This document shows, piece after piece, positions 44,690 to 56,619 of a stretch of 64,000 bases of DNA. Within the stretch, counting starts at the first letter, position 1; the number at the start of each line of letters is the position of its first letter. Under the pieces are notes generated by a model that was not told the origin of the DNA, searched no databases, and was given only the letters and a program-made list of their open reading frames with translations. Source of the DNA: Piliocolobus tephrosceles (lineage: Eukaryota; Chordata; Mammalia; Primates; Cercopithecidae); assembly GCF_002776525.5 (NCBI RefSeq), contig NC_045443.1:58583277-58647276 (forward strand), in the 5' to 3' direction. A program made the position numbers and the translations under genes.

Positions 44690-45000
44690 TTCTCTATATT
44701 TCAATCTATTAACAATTATATACTGTGTTCCAGGTATAATGCTTGACTCTGGGAGCCCAGAGTTGAACACAACCCATTCCTTTCTTCACGTCCTAGTAGA
44801 GTAGAAAGTTAAGTTATGGTACCATATATTAAATGTTATGATAGGTACAATGGGATCACAGAAAGATGTCTTCTAATTCAGATAAGAGTCAGAGGAGGAT
44901 CTCTAGAAGCAGTGACAATATGGAACCTGAGCTTTTAAGGAAAGGAGCCTACCCAAGTAGATCTGGAGAGCAAGGGTTCGTCTGTCTATGACCCATGGCA
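44690..45000 (-). repeat. L2 LINE fragment, antisense
   Basis: 'atatactgtgttccaggtataatgcttgac', 'aggtacaatgggatcacagaaag' and 'agaggaggatctctagaagcagtgac' follow antisense L2 ('...ccaggcactgttct...aggaggcttcctggaggaggtgac'). Confidence 0.62.
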
Positions 45001-46199
45001 GGGAATCTGTATTTGACTTAGCATAAACTCTAACCATCATGTGAGTGAAACTGTCCATTTTTTGAATTTGGTAGAAGCAAACACAACTCTTACTGTCTGT
45101 AAGAGCTTTGTTTCATTTAATACGACATTTGTAGAAAAATAAGATCACAAATTTAAAAAAAAGAAGAAGAAAAATGCTCTCTCCAGTTTGGGAAGCATAG
45201 CAGACAGTTGGGTCTTTGCTTTCTCCTTGACAGTGCTACAAACTATTTAAGGTCTCCTTCTGGACCTTAGACAAGAAAGGTAAATCAAAAGTTGGTGAAT
45301 TTGCTGTGAAGTAATACTTGAGTTGTCTACTATTTTTGATCCTGGTATCTTCTATTTGAATTAGCAACATGGTTTCTACAGAAGTGGAGAACAGTCACAC
45401 AAAATGTTCTTGCTTCACTTACTCAATAATAAGTCATTTTTTTCTCCTCCTATTGCTGGTAAGTAAGAATGGAGTGGTAAATTCAGTTACTACTGATAAG
45501 TAAAAATGGGGTGGTAAATGTAGTTACTGACAGAGTTTATGATAGCAGAAAAGTCTGGAATTGCAGTTCTATTGCAAAATTAGTTGACAGTCTAAGGCAG
45601 AGGAAGAAAAACTACCTGTTAAGACTATCAGAAAGCAAGGGGGTTATAGTGACAATATTACATCATTATCATTTGTGAGCCACATCTCAACATCAAGTTG
45701 GATTGAAAATCAGGCTATCAAAAATAGGAATGCTTCTTCTTTCTAGGACAAACAGCAGAGTGGTATAGCAGCCTAGAAACTTATTATAGTATATTTCTAT
45801 CTTTGAATTGTGCACACTTATTTATATGTTTAGAATTTGGAACAGTCCTAATAGAAATATTGTGGTGACCATAAGGTACAATATATGCAGCATAGAAACA
45901 GAATCTGATGCATCTGATAATTATATTTTATTTCAGTATGGCTGGCATATGAAATGTGTTTTTGTGTATGCACACATGCTCTTATGTGGAGTCTGCTGTG
46001 TGCATTGGTTGAAACTAGGGAGGGGGTAAAACATGAAGCCAGGAAAGTGGTAGGGAAGCAATCTACTAAACTGGGCAATTAGAATTTATATGGGCAATTT
46101 GAGTAAGGCAGGATACGTAGTCAAGGAAGTAACCATGTTCTCAGGATGCAGCAATGGTCATGACTACACAATCAACACAGTAAGCCTCAGCCTTCATAT
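45001..46199. other. Unassigned sequence
   Basis: I see no named repeat or gene. Two close versions of a short phrase occur: 'gtaagaatggagtggtaaat' (45463-45482) and 'gtaaaaatggggtggtaaat' (45500-45519), a local tandem duplication with a period of about 37. Frames at 45808-46029 and 45848-46078 overlap on opposite strands. Confidence 0.35.
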
Positions 46200-46682
46200 T
46201 TTAATTGAGCTCATTCAAGCAAAGTTATCATCAGTAGGGAATTTCCCCTGTAGAAAGCATTGAGCATGTTGATATCCCCCATCCTCAAAGTTATGCTTTG
46301 CTCATTATAACAGTAAAAGATACACCTTTGGGTGGAGATTGATGAGCTAATGAGACATGTAATGTACGAACAAGCATGTACAGCTACTGTGCATGTGCAC
46401 TCAGAGGATCACCCAGAACATGCTTGCTAGTGACATCTCTATCATGTAAGATTCCCACAATGTGAGTCTCCCTAGTGCTAGTCTTTTGCTGTTTCATCCT
46501 TATGGATAGCTCACCCTGAACTCCTTTTCTCTCTCTCGGGGTGTACTGTCTATTCTGCACTTAATTTTCAAGTATTCTTTCTCCTTTACAATAAATTACT
46601 CTATGCTGCGTCTCCTTTGCTGTGTGTCTCTTGTTAAAATTCTTTTAAACTGGGAAGACAAGAATCAAGGTCTCACAACAGT
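46200..46682 (+). mobile_element. Possible ERV1-like LTR, sense
   Basis: The 3' part has LTR character: a pyrimidine-rich segment with 'ctttacaataaattactc' (poly(A)-signal-like, near 46585), then 'tctcctttgctgtgtgtctc', ending '...ggtctcacaaca' next to L2. Upstream 'atgagctaatgagacatg' and 'gtgcatgtgcactcagagg' may belong to it. The 5' boundary is uncertain. Confidence 0.42.
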
Positions 46683-48040
46683 TGTCAACAAGATAATTTG
46701 AACTTTATCCTAGACATGATGGATAACAATCAAGAGCCAGTATAAAAGAGCAGAGGTTATTTCTGGAAAATTTACTCTGACATCTGAATGAAGGATAAAT
46801 GGATTGGGAAGAGACTCGAATAACATTAAGCCAATCAGTAAGGAGAGCTTGGTGTTACAATAATCCAATCAAGAAATAACCCATGCTTTAATTACACATT
46901 GCCAATAAGCCTGAAGAGTAGGTAATAGAATAAAGAAATATTTGAGAGGTAGGATTGTGTTTTGGGATCAACTTACCATGGATGTGAATTAAAGGAAGAG
47001 GCCTAGGGAATCATATTTCTGAGTTATTCAAGTGACTGGGAAAAGAAGACATTGTTGGAGACAGGAAAAACAGAAGAAGAGTGGATATTTTTAACTGGGG
47101 GAAGGATGACAGGATTGAGCACGTGTTTATTTTTGGACATGTTGATCTTGAGATGACTGTCACTATCTAGTTTATGATGTCCAATAGGCAATGAGAAATA
47201 TAGATGTGGACCTGAGGGGAGAGGTCTGAGTGAGGGATATTGGAGACATAAATATGAGTCATAAAATTGGAAGTCATAAATAGGAGTCATAAAATTTGAA
47301 CTACGGGAGTAGCAAAGAGAATGCCAAAGAGAGTAAAGATGGAATGAGAGCAGTTGCAAGCTGAGCACTGAACCCTGGTCACCCTTATGCGAATAGAGTA
47401 AGTAGTGGAATAGTCGTCTGGAGAACAAACTGTCAAAAAGGAAGAAAGTATATTAGAAGACATTGAGATCACAGGATATAAGGGATGATAAGACTTTGAA
47501 AAGGGGAGACTCCAGCACCAAATGATGCAGAAAATATATCTCAAAGAACATTCATTTATACTTAAGAAGTGTGAATAATTTCAGCAGAATGTTGGGCACA
47601 AAATAAGTTGGACTACATGAGAGTGAATTGATGTGGAAATGCCAATGACAAGGGAAGATATATAGTTCAGCTATGAACTATACCTGGAGTTCAGACTTGA
47701 TACCAAAGGAAGTAGAGAATAGGATCTGTAACCACAGGAAGAATCAGAATTCACAGCTGCAGGATGAATCAAAAGCTGTCTAGTTTTGTTTTCTTTTGTC
47801 TTGTTTTATTTTTAGAGGGGAGGCACTAAGATCTGTATTTTGCTTAAAAGGATTCAGTGTACAGGAAGAGGTTAATGATTCAAGATAGTATAAGACATAA
47901 TTAGAGGAGTGGGCTTCTAAAATATGAATGAGATTATTAGCCTGGAATAGAAGAAGTAACGACTTTTCAGTTAAGAAGGTAGGAAAGAAAGACAGGAAAG
48001 ATTGCAGAGGGACACTTTGGAGTTCATGCCAAATGGCTTC
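46683..48040 (-). mobile_element. L2 LINE, long antisense fragment
   Basis: Antisense L2 text is kept in order for over 1.3 kb. Phrases include 'actttatcctagacatgatgg', 'atttactctgacatctgaatg', 'ggtgttacaataatccaatc', 'tttggacatgttgatcttgagatg', 'ggacctgaggggagaggtctg', 'actgaaccctggtcaccc' and 'tgttttatttttagaggggagg'. The minus-strand frame at 47024-47428 (134 codons) runs in the L2 sense direction. It could hold scraps of L2 ORF2, but I see no intact domain. Confidence 0.78.
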
Positions 48041-48061
48041 TATTAGGAGGCAGAATAAAAG

Positions 48062-48255
48062 CATTGTTATGAGCCATGGCTCTAAGAAAAGATGATGTGG
48101 GTTCAAATCCTAGTCACATTGTTTGGGATAGTTACTTATGCTCTTCCAGTCTCTTCCCTTAACTGTAAAAGTGTGTGATATAATGTTAAATGAAATAATA
48201 TACTCAAATGATTCAAACATTACATGGTAAATGCTCAATTCATATTAGAAGCCAT
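48062..48255 (+). mobile_element. MIR SINE, sense
   Basis: 'gagccatggctctaag', 'gtgggttcaaatcctagtcac' (the tRNA-derived B-box area), 'agttacttatgctcttcc' and 'gtaaatgctcaattcatatt' follow the full MIR in sense order. Confidence 0.75.
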
Positions 48256-48396
48256 TATTTCCCTTAGAAAATAAATGGAAGCTGTAGCCAAATGACATTT
48301 AAAAAGTGAGTTGCACAGTGGAGTATTAGCTAGTGAGACAAGGATTTGGAAAATTTGGCGGACTACAAAATGTATCATATGGCACTGGACATTTTG

Positions 48397-48480
48397 TTGG
48401 GCCACACACCATGCCTTAGCCTGGAATCCCAGCACTTTGGGAAGCTGAGATTGGAGGATCTTTTAAGTTCAAGAATTTTG
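48397..48480 (+). repeat. Alu left-arm fragment
   Basis: 'gcctggaatcccagcactttgggaagctgag' (interrupted by small changes) and 'ttggaggatcttttaagttc' are the first part of an Alu left monomer, cut on both sides. No tail or target duplication is visible. Confidence 0.65.
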
Positions 48481-48624
48481 CTGAATGAACTTGGGGAGCT
48501 GGTAGTCATTATCCTAACATATCAGGTTAGAACACCCAATTATTCTGCAGTTTCCATCTCATTCTTCCCGCATACCACCTTTGATTTCATAGAACTTTTA
48601 TAGATTCCCATTAAAAATCTATCC

Positions 48625-49362
48625 TTATTGAACAGGTCCTATGTGGCAGGCACTGTTCTGGACTCTGGAGATACAACATCAAACAGAACAGACAAAACTC
48701 TCTGCCTTCAAAGAATTTCAGTCAAACATGAAACATACAATGAGCAAAATAAATTAGCAAAATAGAGAGCAAGGTTAAATGATGATAAATGCTATGGAGA
48801 AAATAAGGCAAGGAAATAGTAGCAAGCAGGGCTGCAATGTTATATAGAACAATGAGGAAGGTCTTACTGAGAAGGTGACAGTTGTGTAAGAATCCAAGAG
48901 GTGAGAGAGAGATCAGTCATATGCATAACCAGGCAAGGGTATTCCATTCCAGGTAGAGATAGTAGCAAATATCCAAAGCAGAAACATGCTTCAGGCATGG
49001 ACCAGAAACTCTGAGGCCAGGACGGCTGGAACAGAGTGAATAAGTAAGGAGTAGAAAGGTGATAGGGCATTATAATGATGCTGTACTTTTATTTTAAACA
49101 AGAAAGGAAGCCACTGACACTGTAAAAGCCTTACTCTGACTGTTATGTTCAGCAAGGTCAGGAAAGAAAAGCAGAGAAACCAGTTAGGAGTCTATTAGCA
49201 ATAAGACAAGCAAGAAATACTGCTGGGTTGGACTGCAGTGGTCACAGAAGAGGTAGTGAGAAGCAGATGGATTTTGGACGTATTTTGAAGATGGAGCCAA
49301 GTTTAACGTATCAGTTATAAAAGTGACATTTTGATGTCCATCTCTCTGCCTGCTGCACATGG
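48625..49362 (-). mobile_element. L2 LINE, antisense
   Basis: 'ggcaggcactgttctggactctggagatac', then 'aaatgctatggagaaaataaggc', 'cttactgagaaggtgacag', 'ggtattccattccagg' and 'gaaaccagttaggagtctatt' give a clear antisense L2 from its 3' end inward. It is cut at 49375 by an antisense Alu. Confidence 0.82.
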
Positions 49363-49374
49363 CTTTCATTTGCT

Positions 49375-49645
49375 CTTTTTTTTTTTTTTTTTTTTTTTGA
49401 GATGGAGTCTTGTTCTGTCGACCAGGCTGGAGTGTAGTGGGGCAATCTCGGCTCCTCTGCCTCCTGGGTTCAAATGAGTAGCTGAGACTACAGGCGTGTG
49501 CCACCACAACCGGCTAATTTTTGTATTTTTAGATGAGGTTTAACTATGCTGACCAGGCTTGTCTCGCACTCCTGACCTCAGGTGATACTCCCGCCTCGGC
49601 CTCCCAGAATGCTGGGATTACAGGTGTGAACCACCATGCCCGGCC
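49375..49645 (-). mobile_element. Alu SINE, antisense, with an internal deletion
   Basis: A T-run (49376-49398) leads into 'gagatggagtcttgttctg' and a complete antisense Alu ending 'accatgcccggcc'. A deletion removes the usual segment between 'gggttcaa' and 'gtagctgag'. Near-identical 12-base duplications (ctttcatttgct at 49363-49374, ctctcatttgct at 49645-49656) flank it. Confidence 0.94.
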
Positions 49646-49714
49646 TCTCATTTGCTTCTAAATGTGGAGGCAGAAAACAAATATGAACTATATTTTGCCT
49701 CCTGAATTCCTTCA

Positions 49715-50630
49715 AATTGAGGTAAGAGATCAGCAGGACTTTTTTCCCCAAGAACCAGTCACAACCCTGCTGATAAAACAGGATTTGGGGCCGGGCATAG
49801 TGGCTCTTGCCTGTAATCCCAGTACTTTGGGAGGCCAAGGCAGGTGGATCACAAGGTCAGGAGTTCAAGACCAGCCTGGCCAAAATTGTGGAACCCCGTC
49901 TCTGTTAAAAATATAAAAAATTAACCAGGCATGGTGGTGGGCACCTGTAATCTCAGCTACTCGGGAGGCTGAGGCAAAGAACTGCTTGAACCCAGGAGGT
50001 AGAGGTTGCAGTGAGCTGAGAGTACACCACTGCACTCCAGCCTGGGTGACAGAGTGAGACTGTCTCAGAAACAGAAAAACAAAAAACAAAACAGGATTTG
50101 ATCAAAACAGGATGCAGTTAAGAAACTTGGCCAAAACCAGCTAAAACCATGATAGTGACAAGAGCAACTTCTAGTTGCCATCACAGCTCATTATATGCTA
50201 ATTATAGTGTATTAGCATGCTGAAAGACACTCCCCTCAGCACCATGACAGTTTACAAATGCTATGGCAATGCCTAGAAGTTACCTTATATGGTTTAAAAG
50301 AGGAGGTGCCTTCAGTTAGTTTGGGAACTCCTCACCTCATTTCTAAAAATTTATAAATAACCCACCCCTTATTTAGCATATAATTAAGGAGTAGCTATAA
50401 ATATAGCTAGCCAGCAATACATGAGTGCCACACTGCCTATGGGTTAGCCCTGCTTAGTCTATGGAGTGGCCATTTTTCTGTACTCTGTTGCTCTAATAAA
50501 CTTGTTTCACTTCATTTTACTCTATTGGCTCACTCTTGAATTCTTTCCTGCATGAAACCAAGAACCCTCCTGGGCTGAGCCCAATTTTGGGGTTCACTGC
50601 CTTTAAAATTACCTTCTGTTTATTTCTTAG
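49715..50630 (+). mobile_element. ERV1-class LTR, sense, split by an Alu
   Basis: Landmarks are 'gaggtaagagatcagcagg' and 'accagtcacaaccctgctg' before the Alu. After it come 'acttggccaaaaccagc', 'ctcattatatgctaattatag', 'agcaccatgacagtttacaaatgc', 'cccttatttagcatataattaag', 'ctatggagtggcc', the poly(A) signal 'ctaataaacttg' and the 3' part 'ctcttgaattctttcctgc'. The order is that of a MER4-group-like ERV1 LTR; the exact family is unsure. No second LTR or internal region is present. Confidence 0.7.
49788..50087 (+). mobile_element. Alu SINE nested in the ERV1-like LTR
   Basis: This is a full dimeric Alu from 'ggggccgggcatagtggctc' to 'gagtgagactgtctcag', with a short A/CAAA tail. The exact 13-base duplication aaaacaggatttg at 49775-49787 and 50088-50100 is copied from the LTR, so the Alu is younger. 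Confidence 0.96.
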
Positions 50631-51399
50631 GACTCTGACATGACAATAAATTTCAAAGCAAGATTCAAGGAATCAGATATTCAGATATTATTGCTTAGAC
50701 TCTATCCATTGTGACGGAATATGTATTTAAATAATTAAGGTAAGTGTTCTGGGTTTAGTCTAAAAAATAATGCTGTATACTTGGCCTTATTACAATGAGA
50801 ACTCCTCTTGATCTGCTTTTATAGCAATAGGATATTAAGTTCTACCCTTCCAAATGAATTCTCAGGACTATTTGGGTCAAAACTGATGGTATATGCTGCG
50901 GAAATATGACGTATTACGTGTATCACTTCTCATACATCAGCATCTTCTAAAGAACTTTGCCTTTGTAACTTTTTCAGTTACCAAGAGTGATGATCAGGTT
51001 GCTTAATTTTTATTTATCTTTAATACTCTATGTGACAGAGCAATCAGTAGAAGCTACTAGAAGTTGATTATTCTCAAGGCACTATTATAGCAAGTGACCT
51101 TCCTTATTTGTTACAAATATTTAAACAAGAACACCACTAATATAATTTTTTTTGTTTTTTTTTTTTATCTTAAGAATGTATTTGTTTTTCTTACTTGTCC
51201 TGTTCAGTCAGGTTACAGAATTTTAGTTAAAATATAAATACCCAAACATCATACCCTAAAGGCATATTAGTACTAACAATTGGCATTATTGTTGAAACGC
51301 TCACACACTCACCATGAAGTGAAAGGAAACAAGTGATAATTGAATTCAATCACAATTCTGTGGTTCCGTATGGTGTACTCAAGCAAACCATTAGAAACC

Positions 51400-51425
51400 A
51401 TGTTCTGATGCTGGTTGACCCCTCT
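51400..51425 (+). repeat. 26-base exact direct repeat, copy 1
   Basis: It starts atgttctgat and ends gacccctct. It is identical to 54258-54283 in the same orientation. The flanks on both sides differ completely between the copies. Confidence 0.95.
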
Positions 51426-54257
51426 CTTTGTTAGAAACTAGCCACTTTAGATTCGGAAGAGAAATACAAGTCTATGAATAATAACATGCAGAAACTCTTT
51501 TTAGTATCAAAGTTCAAGTCATAACATTTTAAAAAATAGTTAACTATTTTCATAGTAATGAGCTCCATATAGTTATCGAAAGCAACTTGACTACAATGTA
51601 TTATTAATTATCTAGAGTTTTAAGCCATTTTAGGGACGTATTACCAGAATGTCAAAGTAAATAAGTAGTACTATTGAACAATTTGAGCTTCAAGAAAAAT
51701 AAATGGAAATTTTTCTATTAGGAGTTTTAAATAAATGTACAAAATGTTTTACAACTAGTTTTTTCTCTTTTGACATTTTAAAAATAAGTCATATAGTTTT
51801 TTTCCTTTTGCATTAGTTCCTAGTGATAAATAAAATTTGTATCTCCCTGAAACTCATACTTGACAAAAGGCGTTTAAATTATATGATACTTCAAGACAAT
51901 AAGAAGTCACAGAAACTGCATAGACTATCAAAATTTTAGTTAGGAAACAATAGTTTGGCTGTTTTCTTGTTCAGTTTCTTAAAGATATTCGGCAAATGTA
52001 CATGTTTAATTAAGGGAGAAACTATGTACGATAATTTTTTTAATCTGTCCTCTATTTAAGCACTGTATCAAGAAAATCATAGGCTTTATTCAGTTTTCTA
52101 GTCTGACCACAAGCTGAGTGACTCATGTGAAATGTTTATAATAAGACTTGGTACATTTGAAGGGAGGGTGGTTAAGTGTGGATAGGATCAAATTAGAAAG
52201 CAGATGATCAGATTCAGTCAAAAAATGCCCAGAAAACTCACTAGAGCTGGGCACTATGCCAACATTGGGGAATTCCTCAGGTACCCAAGAGCCTCCCTGC
52301 TGTATTTTAAAAATGCATTTTTTACATTTTACGATTTCTCACATTGTGGTGCCTCTTATAACAAATAGACATCTTAGCTTCAATGAAATATGGGAGTTCT
52401 AAATCCCTTTACTTAAATAGCATTATTTAGGAGAATAAGGAGACTAAGCTGCCTGGAATGAAGAGCACTGTGTTAAAGATATGAGATCTTGATTCTTCAA
52501 CAAATGTTCTTATATCACTGTGTAAGAGATCTTATATTGATATTTAAGCATTGTGCTTATTAGTAATGTGCATGTATGCAAGTACTTTAATTTTTCAAGT
52601 AGTGAGCTCCTTGAAGCCAAGGACAGTATTTTTTTTTATTCTATGTCTTCAAAGATGTGGAGAATAGGCACTTAGGGTATATTTATGGATGAATGGAGAC
52701 ATGATCATTGAGACTTGAGCTACAAAAGGAAGACTTTCTGTTTTTCTCATTCAATTTATATTTCTCTTCCATAAATAACAGATACTTTGTAAGGTATCAT
52801 TTGTCTGAATTTTAAAATTATAGGTGTTATAAAAAATGTGTCTCTGTGTACACATACACACACATACAAACAAAAAATTGTCTTTATTATGATAAAGGCC
52901 ATCATCAATAATATTGCACACATATTTACTTTCCCCTAAACATAATGAAATCATTACCCTTATCTGTATCTATATTTTGAAAAACACTATATTAAAAAAT
53001 AATTAATAATTTTAGATGTTTTGGCATTTGACTTGCTCACAATTATGACTGAGTCTATAAGATTATTGCAAAATCCATTTGGGGTTCTCTGTAAATACAA
53101 AGCACATAATAAACTCCAAATACATATTTGAAGATGGGCTAAGGTTATGTTTCTGGCTGGCTAGCATTTTCCTCATGACCCACAATTTGTGTATGTGTTC
53201 ATGTAGCCTCGATTACAGAGCCAAGACTTCCCTCCTGTTCCCAGAGAGAGAGATGGAATCCCACCGATATGACTGTGTGAGTTTTCAGGAAGTCCCTTCT
53301 CATGTACTTTTAGAAGTTTAACTGGGTTAAGGTAGCATCCTGCTTGTACTGTTGTAACCACAGGATTTAGGTTTTGCCCCTCATTCAGGGAGTACCCCTA
53401 GCTTCCAGGACCACACACCAAGTCTTCTGGAGCCCTGCAGAGGTGGTATCCTTTCTTCCATCCTTCCACTTGCCTCCCCGCTCAGTCCTCCCAGGGTTTG
53501 TTAACCCTTCTATTTTGTATTTTGTGGTTTCAGCTGTCTCCTAGTTTCATGAAAATAGATTTCTTCTGTGTTGGGTATTTCTTGTTGCTTTTGAGTAATG
53601 CTCAGGAAGGCAAATAATGAATGTCAATTTTACCCCATTATCTTTAAATCATATATTCTCTGAAAATACGTTTTCATTAAAAAAGAAACCATTGGATGAA
53701 TTTTTACTGTGGGAAGAAAAACTTTATAAGAAATTATTGTCATAATTTATTGATTAACACCTAGCTGTTCTGCAACTATTTATTTTCCCCACCACTGAAA
53801 TATTGCTGCCTCCTTACCTCTGGTTCTGGGTAGGCCACATTTATAAAATAGATTCTGCTCCACCAGGAATAATGTAAAATACTCATTACTACCTCCCAAG
53901 TTGAAGCAAAAGGTTGATTATCATTAAACAAGGTCATTTCACTGTTGCTCCCCTACTTCCCACCCTCACCCTCCAACCCCTGTAAACATAGAAGAGAATT
54001 TATCTACCTTTGGGTAAATATTATTCTAAATCTTTGCCTTTTATCCTGCTAGGTGAATGTATTTATAACCTTTGCTATCATAAATAGTGTTTCTCTGGAT
54101 CACAAGATTGTTGCTATTATATTATTTGAGCTTGTGTTTAGCATTCTGCTAATTAGACTGGATTTCTACTCTGACTTTATGTACATATTATTATCTTTTA
54201 AAGTTTTCCAGTGTTTCGGGGATTTAAAAATCCGATGGTTTCGTAACATTTATGTGG

Positions 54258-54283
54258 ATGTTCTGATGCTGGTTGACCCCTCT
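54258..54283 (+). repeat. 26-base exact direct repeat, copy 2
   Basis: It is identical to 51400-51425, 2858 bases upstream. Here it lies within a small open frame (54053-54304, 83 codons) with no known domain. Confidence 0.95.
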
Positions 54284-55153
54284 TATGACTCTGAACCTCG
54301 CTGAATGTACTCAGCATTGCCTACTCAGTTCTAAACTTCTAGTTCTCAGTCCATTGTCATTTCCTGAAATGCCAGTCTCTGCCTCAGCAAACCCAAAGTG
54401 AATATCTTAAACAGACCTTATTGCCACTAATTCCCTGCTGTGTTAACCACCTATCAGTAAGCGCTCAACATCTCCAGCCATGCTAATTTTTTTAATGATG
54501 CAGAAAATAATATTCTCCATAGTCTTAAGAAGTTGAGTAGAAGCTATTTGTTAATTACTTTATGCCGAAAATGAAATATGTCAGTTTAAAGCAGATAATG
54601 TTTCAAGAACCGAGAGAAGCACAACATGAAAAGTATAGAAAGAGTGCCAAACTGGAGCTGAATGAACAGCTGTGGCCTAGATCAGAAAAGCTATAACAGT
54701 GCTGCTCTCAATTTTAAGTGAATCCTGTGAAAGCCCTGAATGGTAGATCTTCAGAGAAACTATTTTTAAATAAATATCCATGTATAAAATTAAAGAATTT
54801 ATATATCCATATATGCACACAGAGAGTAGTTGGTGTCAGGAATTAAAAGCTTCATGTCTTAAATGTCTCATAAGCTTTTTGTAATTTTTTTGCACCTCTT
54901 TATCACCTTATAAATAAATTATAGATATTTGTGCATTAGAATTTGGAATTTGGGGAATTTAGCAATTAATAAAACAGTAGAGTGTTTGAAATAACTGAAA
55001 ATATATCTCATAAGCTTAAAGAGTAATACGCTATTTAATTTTTAGGAATTGTTATGAAATTTCACCATAAATTATTTTGTTCAAATACATAATATCATTA
55101 ATAAAAGCATGTTACAATATACTAATATATTAAAATCAAATTAAGACAAAAAA

Positions 55154-55290
55154 CTTGATGCTGGGTGTAGTGGTTGATGCCTGTAACCCCGTTTACTCGG
55201 GAGCTAAGGGAGGAGGATCAATTGAGCCCAGGAGTTCAAAGCCACAGTGAGTTGTGATGGTGCCACTGCACTCCAGCAGCCTGTGTGGCA
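55154..55290 (+). repeat. Free right Alu monomer (FRAM-like)
   Basis: 'gctgggtgtagtggttgatgcctgtaacccc' (interrupted), 'tttactcgggagctaaggg', 'attgagcccaggagttcaaag' and 'gtgccactgcactccag' form one 7SL-derived monomer of the FRAM/7SL type. It is an old copy; no clear target duplication is seen. Confidence 0.65.
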
Positions 55291-55685
55291 GAATTTAATT
55301 GACTAGTTGGTTTGTAGGGTTCTTATTAATTGATGAGTGAGGAACTCAGATGTTCAGGCAATTATTTGTTTCAGTGAGTGTTTCTACACTATAAGGAAAT
55401 TTAGGAGATGATTAGTGTAAATTTGAAATGAAGAAAAGCCTCCTACTAAGTTAATACATTCAAAATGTGTAGGAAAAAAAGACATATTGATGACATACAA
55501 AAGGGTATGGTAAACTATATTACAAACAAAGTTCAAAGACATGATTGGTTAGGAAAACTACTAGCAAAATATGGGACAGATACAGAGTCAATAATTTTAA
55601 CATCAACCAATGTCTATAAATTGAGGGAAATAAAAGAAAAAATGTAAAGTCATCAAATGATATGAATGAGAATTTCACAGAAGTA

Positions 55686-55845
55686 TAACAAACTTTAGGA
55701 AGTACACTAGTTAAATCTGAACGCTATTAATTCAGGAAACTTACTAAACACACTTCAGTGGCCAGAAATAGTCAGATGGTTCTTAATCCAAAATGCATTC
55801 TATAATTTAAAAATAAGTGATGTTTTATTCTAACTTCTTTGTTAG
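55686..55845 (+). repeat. Unassigned dispersed repeat, copy A (inside an L1)
   Basis: It matches copy B at 57166-57321 along its length. Shared words include 'ttactaaacaca', 'ttcagtgg', 'agatggttctt' and the end 'ctaacttctttgtt'. It lies between L1 ORF2 text on both sides, so it behaves as an insertion. I do not recognise the family. Confidence 0.75.
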
Positions 55846-56073
55846 AGTTCAAATAGCCAATTAATCTGTGAATAGATTTCCCAACTCATTAATAGCCTGG
55901 GAAATGCAAATAAAATGAATAATAAGGTACAACTTTTAGTTAATCAGATTGGTAAAAATTTTAAGATGCAACATCCAGTGTTAGCAAGAATATGGATAAA
56001 TGTACATCCTAATTTATTAACAATCAAATTGTAAATTGGTTTCCCCATAGAAATAAAAGATTAGTATGTAAGA

Positions 56074-56075
<2 letters not shown>

Positions 56076-56111
<36 letters not shown>
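56076..56111 (+). repeat. (CA)18 microsatellite
   Basis: Eighteen uninterrupted AC units inside the L1 fragment; a likely polymorphic marker. The V/C-rich minus-strand frame here (56061-56261) is an artefact. Confidence 0.98.
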
Positions 56112-56113
<2 letters not shown>

Positions 56114-56619
56114 AGACATGGATATATATTGCAGCATTACTCATAGAAAAAATTAATAAAGAAAAGAATCTAAAGAGACAATAGTAGGTAAATGATTGAA
56201 TAAATGGTGGTGCTTTCGCTCCATGGAATATTAAAGTTATTTTAAAGTATGTATTTAACAAATAGGCGTTCAGATGAAAGAATACTCAGGATATATTGCT
56301 CATAGGAAAAGGAGTTTACAAACTAATGTGCTCTGAATGATCTGATTTTAATAAAACAATTACAGCAATAACATCATTTAGATGGGTTTATATGTTTGTG
56401 TATATTTACATAAGCATGAGTAAAATAGTGCATATATCAGGTTATTAAAACTGATAATTTCAGACAAAGATGAGAGTTTGAATACAAATTTCATTTGCAA
56501 TTTGGGAAAAGCATTTAATAAAGTAAAAACCTCAATATAGACATTTAATAAAAATAAGCACAGCTCTTTTCTATCTGGTATTTATTTTTGTGTAAGAAGT
56601 GAGGTTGTAATCAAATCTT

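Larger units (their letters stand above)
50631..55153. other. Long unassigned AT-rich stretch
   Basis: This is the longest part of the window where I recognise no repeat. It is AT-rich, with a less AT-rich patch at 53360-53520. Small frames (52751-52954, 53079-53321, 53173-53361, 54053-54304) have no domain. An exact 26-base direct repeat links 51400-51425 and 54258-54283. The stretch may hold single-copy DNA and repeats too old for me to see. Confidence 0.35.
55465..56560 (+). mobile_element. Old L1 ORF2 3'-region, sense, interrupted
   Basis: 'gaatttcacagaag' (55670-55684), 'gcctgggaaatgcaaataaaatg', 'cagattggtaaaaattttaag', 'gttagcaagaatatgg', 'attgcagcattactcatag' and 'gaatattaaagttatttt' follow L1M ORF2 in order. 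An unassigned insert (55686-55845) and a (CA)18 repeat interrupt it. It is a dead fragment. Confidence 0.68.

Noticed and set aside
47024..47428. 134-codon frame on the minus strand
   Set aside because: It lies in an old L2 copy and shows no intact reverse-transcriptase motif; at best a scrap of L2 coding sequence.
55154..55290. Possible 7SL RNA gene copy
   Set aside because: Only a single monomer of the Alu/7SL type is present, without the 7SL-specific central S domain, so it is a free right Alu monomer.
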